Below, one piece after another: positions 38,657-47,547 of a stretch of 64,000 nt of DNA. Numbering within the stretch: position 1 is the first letter of the stretch; every line of letters begins with the position of its first letter. The stretch spans positions 10,646,001 through 10,710,000 of the forward strand of contig NZ_CP069396.1 in assembly GCF_016887565.1 (NCBI RefSeq). Reading direction: 5' to 3'. The notes below the pieces were generated by a model that was not told the DNA's origin, made no database searches, and worked only from the letters and a program-made list of their open reading frames with translations. A program made the position numbers and the translations under genes. This stretch comes from Archangium violaceum (GTDB lineage: Bacteria > Myxococcota > Myxococcia > Myxococcales > Myxococcaceae).

Positions 38657-41551
38657 ATGACGCTTCGAGCGCGCACGAGGGCCCTTCTCCTGGCTTCCTC
38701 GGCAATCTACGTCATCGTGGGTGTAATCTCCCTTCGCAGTGCCCAGCAATGGCTCGACGGCGAGCGGTGGGTCCGCCACACGCACGAGGTCCTGGGAGGG
38801 CTGCAGGAGGTCAGGGTCGGTGTGAACCAGGCGGAGTCGATGACCCGCGGGTTCGTCATCACCGGCTCCGATGAATTCCTGGACGGCTTCGCCGACATCG
38901 GGCAGCGGGTCCCCAGACAGCTCGACTCCGTGGCCCACCTGACGGAGGACAACCCGGTCCAGCAGGAGCACGTGAATCACCTCAGACGCCTCATCCTCAG
39001 ACGCATGCAACTGCTCGGGTCCGCCGTGGAGACGCGCGAACGGCAGGGACCCATGAACGGCACCCTCTCCCCCATCCTGCTGGCGGGGCACGCCACCATG
39101 GATGAGATCTCCCGGGCCATCCAGGCCATGAGCGCCGAGGAGAACAGGCTCCTCGCGGTGCGCAGCGAGCGGGCCCGGGCGACCGCCCGCTTCACCATCG
39201 CCGCCATCTCCACGGGAATCGTGGCGACGCTCCTGCTCTTCTTCCTCAGCAAGCAGGTGCTCACCCAGACGCTCAATCGTCCCGTCGATCTCCTGCTCGA
39301 GGGGGTGGGCCAGTTCTCGGCGGGCGCGCTCGGCTTCCGGATCCCCCTGCCACCGGGCGACGAGCTCGGACGAATCGCGGCGGCCCTGAACCAGATGGCC
39401 CAGACACGCGACGCCGTCGAAACCGAGCTCAAGAAGACGAGCGGGTTGCTCGATTCGATCATCTCGGCCATGCCGCTCGCCGTCCTCGGTCTGGATGGAA
39501 GGGGCCGGGTGACGACGTGGAACCCCGCCGCCACCCACCTCTTCGGGTGGACCTCATCCGAGGTGCTCGGCTCCCCACCGCCCATTGCGCTGAGGAGCCA
39601 GCACGGGGGGCCGGACCCGCAACAGGTCGTCGAGATGGAATGCACGCGGCGTGATGGCTCGCGGGTGGAGACACGGGTCATCACGTCCGAGCTGGTGGCC
39701 GGGCGCGACCCGACGGGGACGCTCGCCATCATCGAGGACATCACCCAACGCAAGGAGATGGAGCGCGAACGGGAGCGGCTCCTGGAGTCCTCACGGCGGC
39801 TCGCGCATCGCCTGGAGGCGATCGTCCATGCCTCGATCGCCATCGGAGACGAGGTGTCGAGACCCGGCGGCGCCTCCCGGGTGCTCCAGTGCATCGCCGA
39901 GTGGGCCCGGAAGCTCACCGGCGCGGACTACGCGGCCCTGGGGATCGGCACCGAAGCCAGCAAGCCCTTCCACCCCTGGGTGTTCAGCGGCATGGACCCC
40001 GACATGGTCATGCGGCTCGGGCATTCCCCTCGGCCCCTGGGGCTGCTCGGGTGGGTGGCGCGGCAGGGACAGGCCATGCGCGTGGAAGACGTGCGCAAGA
40101 GCCCCCTCTTCCAGGGCTTGCCGAACGGGCATCCCGAGATGGGTCCGTTCCTCGGCATCCCCGTCCGCTACGAGGCCAGGAGCGTGGGCAACCTCTACCT
40201 GGCGAACAAGGTGGGGCGAGCCGCCTTCACGGAGGAGGATCAACGCATCATCGAGCTGCTCGCCGCCTACGCGGGAGTCATCATCGAGAACAGCAAGCTC
40301 CACCGGGGCCTGGAGACGGAGCGCAACCGGCTGCGCTTCCTGTCCCAGGCCAGTGAGAGCCTGGTGCGTTCACTCGATGACGAGGAGCTCGTGCGGCTCA
40401 TCGTGGAGCTGCTCGTCCCCGAGCTGGCGGAGATGGCCAGCGTGGATCTCCTCGTGGAGGACGCCGAGGGCCAGTGGGTGGTCCGGGCCGCGGAGCGCGT
40501 CCCGGGCGGGCCCACATGGCGGGGCGCGTCCCAGCGCATCCGTTTCGAAATCGGCTCACGCCATCCCGTCCTCCGCGTCATCCACTCGCGGGAGCCGCTG
40601 GTCCTGAAGGAGGAGGTCACGCTCGGCCTCACGACTCTGGACGAGGATGGCGCCGCGGCGCTCCCGCTCGCCCGCGAGGCGATGATCATCCCCTTGAACG
40701 TGGGAGAGCAGACGCTCGGAGCACTCACGGTGGCCTCGGCGCGGGCGGGCCGCTACACCGACGAGGATCTGGCGCTCGCCCGAGACCTGGCGCTCCGCGC
40801 GGCCATCTCGCTCGACCACGCCAGGCTCTACCGGGAGGCGCAGCAGGCGTTGAGGAGCCGGGAGGAGGTGCTCGCGGTCGTCTCGCATGACCTCCGCAAC
40901 CCGCTCAACGCCCTCGCGCTCTCGACGCGGCTGCTGCCCAGGGTCCGGGACAACGAGGCGCTCTTCACCCGGCACGTGGCCGTCGTCCGCGGCACCGTGA
41001 ACCAGATGAGCCTGCTCATCGAGGATCTGCTCAACGCGGGTGCGATCGAGGCCGGACGCCTGTCCCTCCAGCGGATGCCCCACGAGCTCGCGGACTGCCT
41101 GCTCGAGACCGTGGAGATGCTCCGGCCGGTGGCCCTGGAGAAGGAGCAGCACCTCGAGCTCCAGCTCGACCCCGGGCTCCCCCTGCTCATGTACGACCTG
41201 CCGCGGATGAAGCAGGTGGTGTCGAACCTCGTGGGCAACGCCATCAAGTACACGGGCAGCCACGGCACCATCCAGGTCTCCGCGCGGCGCGTGCGGGAGG
41301 AGCTCGTCGTCTGCGTCCAGGACACCGGCCCCGGAATCGCCGCCGAGGACCTCCCGCACCTCTTCGACCGCTACTGGCGTGTCCGGGGCGCCGCCCAGTC
41401 CGGTACGGGCCTGGGGCTGTACATCGTGAAGGGCATCATCGAGGCCCACGGCGGGAGGACGTGGGTGGAGAGCGAGGTGGGACGGGGAAGCCGGTTCTAC
41501 TTCTCCCTTCCGCTCTCGCAGCCCCCCGCCGGGCGTGAGCTGCCCACCTGA
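38657..41551 (+). CDS. Membrane sensor histidine kinase CHASE3-HAMP-PAS-GAF-GAF-HisKA-HATPase
   Basis: 964 residues: TM1 (about 8-26), a CHASE3-like helical extracytoplasmic domain (about 30-175, with GVNQAESMTRGFVITG as the typical signature), TM2 (FTIAAISTGIVATLLLFFLS), HAMP, PAS (about 265-375, IIEDITQRKEM), two GAF domains (about 395-555 and 575-725), HisKA with His about 744 in VVSHDLRNPLNAL, and HATPase with NLVGNAIKYTG and GTGLGLYIVKGI. The second GAF shows sequence echoes of the first kinase in the window. Stand-alone gene. The signal is unknown. Confidence 0.95.
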   Translation: MTLRARTRALLLASSAIYVIVGVISLRSAQQWLDGERWVRHTHEVLGGLQEVRVGVNQAESMTRGFVITGSDEFLDGFADIGQRVPRQLDSVAHLTEDNPVQQEHVNHLRRLILRRMQLLGSAVETRERQGPMNGTLSPILLAGHATMDEISRAIQAMSAEENRLLAVRSERARATARFTIAAISTGIVATLLLFFLSKQVLTQTLNRPVDLLLEGVGQFSAGALGFRIPLPPGDELGRIAAALNQMAQTRDAVETELKKTSGLLDSIISAMPLAVLGLDGRGRVTTWNPAATHLFGWTSSEVLGSPPPIALRSQHGGPDPQQVVEMECTRRDGSRVETRVITSELVAGRDPTGTLAIIEDITQRKEMERERERLLESSRRLAHRLEAIVHASIAIGDEVSRPGGASRVLQCIAEWARKLTGADYAALGIGTEASKPFHPWVFSGMDPDMVMRLGHSPRPLGLLGWVARQGQAMRVEDVRKSPLFQGLPNGHPEMGPFLGIPVRYEARSVGNLYLANKVGRAAFTEEDQRIIELLAAYAGVIIENSKLHRGLETERNRLRFLSQASESLVRSLDDEELVRLIVELLVPELAEMASVDLLVEDAEGQWVVRAAERVPGGPTWRGASQRIRFEIGSRHPVLRVIHSREPLVLKEEVTLGLTTLDEDGAAALPLAREAMIIPLNVGEQTLGALTVASARAGRYTDEDLALARDLALRAAISLDHARLYREAQQALRSREEVLAVVSHDLRNPLNALALSTRLLPRVRDNEALFTRHVAVVRGTVNQMSLLIEDLLNAGAIEAGRLSLQRMPHELADCLLETVEMLRPVALEKEQHLELQLDPGLPLLMYDLPRMKQVVSNLVGNAIKYTGSHGTIQVSARRVREELVVCVQDTGPGIAAEDLPHLFDRYWRVRGAAQSGTGLGLYIVKGIIEAHGGRTWVESEVGRGSRFYFSLPLSQPPAGRELPT

Positions 41552-41560
41552 ACGGGCTCC

Positions 41561-41613
41561 GATGTCATTAGAACATCACCCCCACGACATCGAGGATGTG
41601 GAGATGACATCCT
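41561..41613. promoter_or_regulatory. Cluster of GATGT/ACATC inverted repeats before the Omp85 gene
   Basis: GATGTCAT (41561-41568) and ATGACATC (41604-41611) are perfect inverted arms. AGGATGT and ACATCCT (41593-41613) form a second pair with a 7-nt centre. Five GATGT/ACATC pentamers occur in 53 bp. This looks like a multi-site operator 80-130 bp upstream of the Omp85-type gene. Confidence 0.45.
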
Positions 41614-41692
41614 CCCCAGGATTCGGGCACCGTGTTTTCGCGCACTTGCCGCGCCAGGTGACCTGGAACGCCACGTGCTCCTCCCGTCTCGC

Positions 41693-44068
41693 ATGAACCG
41701 CTTCGCACTCCTTCTCAGCCTCCTCTCCTTCACGGCCACTGCCCAGGGGACCGCCGACACCGGCACCCCGCCGACCACGCCCGCTCCGGCCCAACCCTCC
41801 ACGCCCGCTCCGGCCCCGCCCCCCACGCCCGAGGCTCCCGCGGAGTCCGCGGCGCCACCCGCGCGAGAGGACGATCCCTGCCTCTCCGAGGATGAGGACG
41901 AGGGCGACTCCGACGTGCTCGCCGCGCTGCGACTGAGCATCAACGGCGAGACCCGCGCGCTGGCGGGAGTGGAGCTCCAGGGCCTCGAGCGCCTCTCGCA
42001 GGCGCAGGTGCGCAACCTGGCCCGCGTTCCCGCCAGGGGGACGCTCTCCCCCGAGCAGGCGGCGATCGTCCTGCGCCGGCTGGCTCGCACGGGGCTGTTC
42101 ACACGGGTGACACCCACGGTGCGGCTCGCGGAGGGCTCGACCCCGGTGCTGGTGGTGGTGCTGGAGGAGCAGCCCTACGTCACGCGCGTGGACCTCGAGG
42201 GCCTGCGCGAGGACGAGCTCCGGGAAGTGCGCGACGAGCTGTTCCGGCTCCCACCGTACTCCACCAACGACGACAGCGACGATGACGACGATGACGAGGA
42301 TGACATCAACGTGCGCATCGACACGGAGCACGGTCGGGTGGAGATCTCCACCCGGAAGAGGACCTGCCCGGCGCCGTACCCGCCCCGGGAGCTGCTGGCC
42401 TCCTTCAAGAAGGGCGAGCTCCACCCGGGTTTCGTGTGGCGGGGCCTGCCCGCGGCGCTGGAGCGCGGGCTGGATGAGCTGCACGACGAGGGCTACCCGC
42501 TCGCGACGATCGACGCCGCGCTGACACCGGACGGGGTGCTGACGGTGCGGGTGGACGAGGGGCGGGTGGAGGCGGTGGAGGTGTCGGGCGTGGACGAGGA
42601 CGTGGCGGAGCAGGTGCGCGAGGTGCTGGGCATCAAGCCCGGCGACGTGCTGCTGCGCAGCGACCTGCGCCGCGCGTCGAGGCGGCTGGAGACGGAGATG
42701 CCCTTCCTGTCGCTGAGGGACGTGGAGACGCTCCCCTCGGAGGACACGCGCTTCCAGGAGGAGCGCGAGGAGGGCGGCGCGCGGCGCTACCGGCTGGTGC
42801 CCGAGGAGGAGCGGCGCGAGCGGAAGAAGCACCGGGAGGAGGAAGAGGAGGAACTGACCTGGAGCGAGCTGGCGAAGAAGTGGGAGCGCGCGTCCGAGGA
42901 CGCCATCACCACCGTGGGCCGGCGCGTGGTGGTGCACGTGAAGCCCCGGGGAGCCTCCTTCGACGTGGACCTCATCCCCATGCACACGCAGGTGACGGGC
43001 TTCGCGCCCGGCCTGTCGGGCTCGGTCGACCTGTGGGACGTGCGCAACCGGGCGCACGTGAAGCTGGACGCGGCGCTGACCATTCCGCTGCGGTGGGGCG
43101 GCCAGCGGATTCCGGAGGACCCGGAGCAGACGAAGCTCCAGCGCCGGCTCAACTGGCTGGTGGGGGCGAAGGCCCAGGTGCCGGTGCTGCGGCTGGCCGA
43201 GATCGGCATCCAGCTGCACGACTTCACGGACACCTTCGACCGGTGGCGGCTGGGGGCCATCGACTCGTTCATCTACTCCGCGCTCCTCAACCGTCCGGAC
43301 GCGGAGTACTTCCGGCGCAGCGGGCTCACGGGCTTCGCCACCTGGCGGCTCGGGACGCAGTGGCTCCTCGGGGCCGAGTACCGGAGGGACACGTACGAGT
43401 CGCTGGTGAGCTTCTCGCCGCCCTTCTCCCTCTTCCGGCGCGACTCGGCGCCCTTCCACAACCCGGAGGTGGACGAGGGGAAGATGACGTCGGTGGTGGG
43501 CCGCCTCGAGTACGCGAGCGACGCGGCCCGGGCGGAGGGCGTGGGCTCGCTCTTCCGCAGCCCCGAGCTGTCGCTGCTGCGGCACGACTGGGAGTGGCCG
43601 GAGCGCTCGGCGGTGCACAGCCTGCTGACGGTGGAGGTGGGCAGCCCCGAGCTGGGAGGAGATGACCGGTTCCACTTCTGGAAGGTGGTGAGCGACTCGG
43701 TGCTGTACGTGAACACCGGCCATGACTCGGGGCTGCGGCTGCGAGTGCGCGCGGCGGGAGGCGAGGACCTGCCCCTGCAGAAGCGGGAGGCGCTGGGCGG
43801 GTGGGACGGGCTGCGCGGCTTCGCCTTCAAGGAGTTCCGGGGAGACGCCTCGTTGCTGGCGAGCGCGGAGTACCGGTGGGGCTTCCTCGGCGCCTTCGCG
43901 GACGTGGGGACGGTGCACCGGGGCGAGGCGGGGTGGATGGACCCGAGGCTGGGCGTGGGCGCGCAGCTGTACTTCGGAGACTCGGTGCGCTTCACGGCGG
44001 CGTGGCGCACGGACGAGCGGGCGGCGCTCGTGCCCGAGGCGCGGCTGCTCTTCGTGCGGACGTTCTGA
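41693..44068 (+). CDS. Omp85-family outer-membrane protein (TamA/BamA-like)
   Basis: 791 residues. A signal peptide (MNRFALLLSLLSFTATAQG) is followed by a Pro/Ala/Thr-rich linker, two or three POTRA-like repeats (QAAIVLRRLARTGLFTRVTP, ALERGLDELHDEGYPLATID, ADLRRAS-like VLLRSDLRRASRRLE), and a 16-strand-type barrel. The barrel has GGWDGLRGFAFKEFRGDASL (the (V/L)RG(Y/F) loop-6 motif) and ends in Phe. It probably inserts or translocates outer-membrane material. Two charged inserts are odd, an Asp run (DDSDDDDDDEDD, about 193-204) and a Glu/Arg/Lys stretch (about 375-400), suggesting a calcium-binding or protein-contact patch. ATG at 41693 starts the signal peptide. A GTG at 41675 would add six residues. 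Confidence 0.88.
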   Translation: MNRFALLLSLLSFTATAQGTADTGTPPTTPAPAQPSTPAPAPPPTPEAPAESAAPPAREDDPCLSEDEDEGDSDVLAALRLSINGETRALAGVELQGLERLSQAQVRNLARVPARGTLSPEQAAIVLRRLARTGLFTRVTPTVRLAEGSTPVLVVVLEEQPYVTRVDLEGLREDELREVRDELFRLPPYSTNDDSDDDDDDEDDINVRIDTEHGRVEISTRKRTCPAPYPPRELLASFKKGELHPGFVWRGLPAALERGLDELHDEGYPLATIDAALTPDGVLTVRVDEGRVEAVEVSGVDEDVAEQVREVLGIKPGDVLLRSDLRRASRRLETEMPFLSLRDVETLPSEDTRFQEEREEGGARRYRLVPEEERRERKKHREEEEEELTWSELAKKWERASEDAITTVGRRVVVHVKPRGASFDVDLIPMHTQVTGFAPGLSGSVDLWDVRNRAHVKLDAALTIPLRWGGQRIPEDPEQTKLQRRLNWLVGAKAQVPVLRLAEIGIQLHDFTDTFDRWRLGAIDSFIYSALLNRPDAEYFRRSGLTGFATWRLGTQWLLGAEYRRDTYESLVSFSPPFSLFRRDSAPFHNPEVDEGKMTSVVGRLEYASDAARAEGVGSLFRSPELSLLRHDWEWPERSAVHSLLTVEVGSPELGGDDRFHFWKVVSDSVLYVNTGHDSGLRLRVRAAGGEDLPLQKREALGGWDGLRGFAFKEFRGDASLLASAEYRWGFLGAFADVGTVHRGEAGWMDPRLGVGAQLYFGDSVRFTAAWRTDERAALVPEARLLFVRTF

Positions 44069-44074
44069 GGCGTC

Positions 44075-44683
44075 ATGGGGGCACTCGGCATGAGCGCGAG
44101 GAGGTGGCTCGGCGCGGCACTGGTGGCCGCGGTGGGCCTCCTCGCGCCCCCGGTCCGGGCGGAGGAAGCGGCCCGGGTGACGTGCTCGGCGACACGGGTG
44201 GGGCGGCGGGTGGTGGTGCGGCCCGAGGCCTTCGCCCTGGTGGCGCCGGAGCTGGAGCGGTTGATGCGGCTGGGGCTGGCGGGGCGGCTGGAGGTGGAGC
44301 TGACGCTGCTGCGCCGCCGGACGCTGTGGTTCTCCGAGCAGGTGGACGCCACGCGGCTGACCCAGGTGCTGGCCTGGTCGTCCAAGGAGGGCGGCTGGGT
44401 GCTGGACGGCAGGCCGCTGACGGAGAAACCCGAGCCGCTGGAGTTGGAGCGGGTGGCGTGGGTGCTGGAGGAGGAGCCGGAGGCGGAGAGGACGTTCGTG
44501 GTGGAGGTGGGGGTGCGGCTGCAGGTGGTGACGGCGGCGAGCCTGGGGAAGGTGGCGCGGTGGCTCACGCAGGGGGAGAAGACGGAGGCGGAGCGCTCGT
44601 CGCTGACCCGAGGCCTGCTGCTCACCGTGGCGGAGGACCTGACGCGCGGGGCGGAGGGACGCTGCACCGTCCAACCGCTGTAG
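44075..44683 (+). CDS. Exported protein, DUF4390-like, hypothetical
   Basis: 202 residues. A signal peptide (RRWLGAALVAAVGLLAPPVRA) is followed by a compact beta-rich domain (LEVELTLLRRRTLWFSEQVD, FVVEVGVRLQVVTAASLGKV) that resembles DUF4390, although I am not certain. It begins 6 bp after the Omp85 stop and is surely cotranscribed with it, so it may be a periplasmic partner of that transporter. ATG at 44090 is an alternative start with GGGGG upstream. Confidence 0.78.
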   Translation: MGALGMSARRWLGAALVAAVGLLAPPVRAEEAARVTCSATRVGRRVVVRPEAFALVAPELERLMRLGLAGRLEVELTLLRRRTLWFSEQVDATRLTQVLAWSSKEGGWVLDGRPLTEKPEPLELERVAWVLEEEPEAERTFVVEVGVRLQVVTAASLGKVARWLTQGEKTEAERSSLTRGLLLTVAEDLTRGAEGRCTVQPL

Positions 44684-44754
44684 CGGATCCGAGCCAGGGG
44701 CCTCGTTCCTCGGACGACCGGGCGAGCGTGCCTCGGCCAGGTGTCCGGCGTCCG

Positions 44755-44813
44755 GGTGTCTGACACCTCGTACGGGAGTACGATCCGGACGCGGGTTGGC
44801 GTCACGGAACGCC
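44755..44813. promoter_or_regulatory. Three adjacent inverted repeats before the DUF2378 gene
   Basis: GGTGT-CTG-ACACC (44755-44767) directly abuts TCGTAC-GGGA-GTACGA (44768-44783), and GGCGT-cacgga-ACGCC follows at 44798-44813. All arms are perfect. They occupy the promoter region 22-80 bp upstream of the ATG at 44835, which suggests an operator array. They could instead be a terminator of the preceding operon. Confidence 0.45.
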
Positions 44814-44834
44814 GGGCCCCGCCGGAAGTGATGC

Positions 44835-45455
44835 ATGCACGATGAACGAAAGGCGGACAGCGGCGCCTCGTCCGACGTGGAGCGGGACCTGGAGCAACGG
44901 TTGCGGCTGGTGACCCCGCGACACACGACTCGCGGCATCCTGTTCAAGGCCACCTTGAAGGCCGTGCGGGAGCTCGGGGGCACCGAGGACGTGGTGCGGC
45001 AGTGCCTGGAAGCGACCGGGGAGAAGGAGTTCCTGGACTTCTTCAACTACCCCACCAGTGCGCTCCTCCGGTTGCTCACCGCCGCGGGGCGGGGGCTGAG
45101 CTCCAGGTATGGGAGCGTCGAGGAATCCCTGCGACAGCTCGGCTGGAAGTCCGGGGAGAGCTACATGGCCTCCGTGGTGGGTCGGTCGGCACAACTGATG
45201 AACGGCACGGACCCGAAGCAGTGGGTGGGCACCCTGCAGACGCTCTACAAGGTCGTGATGCCCTACGGGGAGCCGACGGTGCACTGGAGGGGGCCGAAGC
45301 GGAGCATCCTCGCCATCCAATGCACCTTCACCCCGCTCCCGTACCACGAGGGGGGCGCACTCGCGATCGCCGGACGGCTCGGGGTGGAGAACGTGCGGGC
45401 GCGCGCGCGGCCCACGGGAGAGCTCAGCATCGACCTGGACCTGTCCTGGGATTGA
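44835..45455 (+). CDS. DUF2378/TIGR02265 family protein (Myxococcales-restricted)
   Basis: 206 residues. The pattern HTTRGILFKATLKAVRELGG, FLDFFNYPTSALLRLL, LGWKSGESYMASVVGRSAQL and a C-terminal beta-sheet region matches the TIGR02265 paralogous family, found as many copies in myxobacteria and essentially nowhere else. The function is unknown. ATG at 44835 lies just after GGAAG. The adjacent ATG at 44831 is out of frame. It stands between the Omp85 operon and a TPR gene. Confidence 0.85.
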   Translation: MHDERKADSGASSDVERDLEQRLRLVTPRHTTRGILFKATLKAVRELGGTEDVVRQCLEATGEKEFLDFFNYPTSALLRLLTAAGRGLSSRYGSVEESLRQLGWKSGESYMASVVGRSAQLMNGTDPKQWVGTLQTLYKVVMPYGEPTVHWRGPKRSILAIQCTFTPLPYHEGGALAIAGRLGVENVRARARPTGELSIDLDLSWD

Positions 45456-45571
45456 AAGACCCGGGCGGTCCCCGCCACCTCTCCGCTTGACTTCTCCGGT
45501 CACCTCGCCAATACCACCTTTCCGGTAACCCTCGCGGGGTGGGCTGCCCGTGCGGGGGAAGGAGAGGATCC

Positions 45572-47542
45572 ATGGGCAAGCGGAGCAAGCGGCGGCAGAC
45601 GGGAGGCGGAGGGCTCGTCACGGAGCGTCTGCGCGCGGCGCGGGTCTCGGTCGATGCGCTCCTCGAAGAAGGCCGTACGGCGGAGGCCCGTGCCGTGCTC
45701 ACCCGGCTCGGTTCGCGATTTCCGGACGACCCACGGGTCCTGGAGGCACTCGTCGACCTGACCTACGAGGTCGGCGATACGCAGGGCTATCAATGCGCCG
45801 TGGAGAGGCTGCTCCCACTCCGTCCCGATGACCCCGATCTCGCGCTGGCCCTGGCGGCGGCGGCACTGGTCAACCTCTACCCGGTCACCGCCATCCAGGC
45901 CTTCCGTCGGTTCCTGGCGCGATGGCCCTCGCACCCGAACGCCGCCGAGGCCCGGCAGACGCTGGAGCAGCTGGAGAAGGCACTGCCGGAGGTGCGCTCC
46001 GGGCTCGGGCTCGCGGAGGAGGGAGAGAAAGGCGAGCGGATTGCCCTGGAGCACGAACGCATCCAGCACCTGCTCGCCTCGGGGCGGGCGCATGAGGCGC
46101 GAGAGGCCGCGGAGGCCCTGCACGTGACCTGGCCGCGGATGCCCGCGATCCTCAACAACCTCGGGATGGCGGCCTGGACGGAGGGGGACTCCGCCAGGGC
46201 GGAGGCCGCCTTCTGGCAAGTGCTCGAATCCCATCCGGACAACGTCCATGCCCTCGCCAATCTGACGCGCGTGTTCCTGCTCTCCGGCCGCACGGAAGAG
46301 GCCCACGCGGTCGCCAAACGGCTCGAGGCCTCCACCGCCCCGGCGGATGAACGCTGGCTGAAGATCGTCGAGGCGCTCACCTACCTGGGCGATGACGTGG
46401 GGGTGCTCGAGACCTTGGAGAAGATGGAGCGGGGGCAGCGGCCCCAGCTGCCCTCGTCGGAAGCCCAGCTGCGGCACATGGCGGCTGTCGCGGCGCTACG
46501 CCTGGGTGACTCCGACCGGGCCTCGCGTTTGTGGGTGGAGGCATTGGAGCTGGCACCCGACCTGGAACCCGCCCTCCGCAACCTCGAGGCGCTCGACCTG
46601 CCCGTGGCCCTGCGTCCCGCACCGTGGGCCTTCGAGCTGTCCAGCTGGCTGCCACCGGTCCGGATCAACGCGCTGGGCACGCGTCTGGCGGAAGCGAGTG
46701 AGAACGACAAGGAGAAGCGGCGTCTGGGAGCCCTCCTGATGGAGGAATTTCCCGAGCTGCGGCCTCTCGTTCCCCTGCTGTTGGACCGCGGGAGCCCGGA
46801 GGGGGTTCGATTGATCCTCGGCTTGTGCGACCTGATGGAGGAGGTCCCCTTCGTCGAGGAGCTGAAGCGCTTCGCCCTCGGCGAGCGGGGCGCGCTGGGA
46901 GATCGCTTCCGTGCGGCGCGCGTCGCCCTGCTCGCGGGCGCGGCCCGTGAGGACGAGATGCTGCTCTGGACGGGCAAACGCCGGCAGCCCTACCGCTGGC
47001 TCGACATCGAGGTCTCCACCACGGCCCTGAGGCAGAAACACACCCCCAAGGTGGAGCGGCTGCTGGAGCGCTCCGTCGAGCTGCTCCAACTGCGGCACGG
47101 AAGGAAGGCGGAGCAGCTCCTCCGGGAGGCGCTCGCCCTCGAACCGGACTCGCCCGATCTGATGAACAACCTGGCCGTTGCCCGTCAGGTGCAGGGACAC
47201 ACCGAGGAGGCGGAGCGCATGATCGAGGAGGTTCATCAGCGCTGGCCTGACTATTTCTTCGGCCGCTGCGCGGTGGCCCGCCTTCGTATCCAGACGGGAC
47301 GCCTGGAGGAGGCCCGCCAGTTGCTCGAGCCCCTCCTGTCCCAGCGCATCCTGCATGTATCGGAGGTGTCCGCGCTCTGCGCGGCCCATATGGAGCTGCT
47401 GCTCGCCGAGAAAGACGAAGAAGGCGCCTGGGTCTGGCTCCACATCCTGGAGACCTCCCATCCGGGAGATCCCCAGGTGGAGCTCTACCGCGACAGACTC
47501 GAGCTCATGGGAGGCCGGCTACCCGAATCGTGGATGCCGTGA
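45572..47542 (+). CDS. Large TPR protein
   Basis: 656 residues, no signal peptide. The basic N-terminus (MGKRSKRRQTGGGG) is followed by about eight to ten tetratricopeptide-like repeats, the clearest being AILNNLGMAAWTEGDSARAE, VHALANLTRVFLLSGRTEEA, LMNNLAVARQVQGHTEEAER and FGRCAVARLRIQTGRLEEAR. The central part (about 330-470) is less repetitive. It is a cytosolic scaffold-type protein, with partners unknown. ATG at 45572 has the strong GGAGAGGA ahead of it. It is convergent with the polyamine-type operon, five bases from the oxidoreductase stop. Confidence 0.87.
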   Translation: MGKRSKRRQTGGGGLVTERLRAARVSVDALLEEGRTAEARAVLTRLGSRFPDDPRVLEALVDLTYEVGDTQGYQCAVERLLPLRPDDPDLALALAAAALVNLYPVTAIQAFRRFLARWPSHPNAAEARQTLEQLEKALPEVRSGLGLAEEGEKGERIALEHERIQHLLASGRAHEAREAAEALHVTWPRMPAILNNLGMAAWTEGDSARAEAAFWQVLESHPDNVHALANLTRVFLLSGRTEEAHAVAKRLEASTAPADERWLKIVEALTYLGDDVGVLETLEKMERGQRPQLPSSEAQLRHMAAVAALRLGDSDRASRLWVEALELAPDLEPALRNLEALDLPVALRPAPWAFELSSWLPPVRINALGTRLAEASENDKEKRRLGALLMEEFPELRPLVPLLLDRGSPEGVRLILGLCDLMEEVPFVEELKRFALGERGALGDRFRAARVALLAGAAREDEMLLWTGKRRQPYRWLDIEVSTTALRQKHTPKVERLLERSVELLQLRHGRKAEQLLREALALEPDSPDLMNNLAVARQVQGHTEEAERMIEEVHQRWPDYFFGRCAVARLRIQTGRLEEARQLLEPLLSQRILHVSEVSALCAAHMELLLAEKDEEGAWVWLHILETSHPGDPQVELYRDRLELMGGRLPESWMP

Positions 47543-47547
47543 GGCAC

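Noticed and set aside
41576-45046. Long open frame on the minus strand across the Omp85 operon
   Set aside because: Low-complexity Arg/His/Pro composition and no ribosome-binding site. The sense strand carries clear exported proteins.
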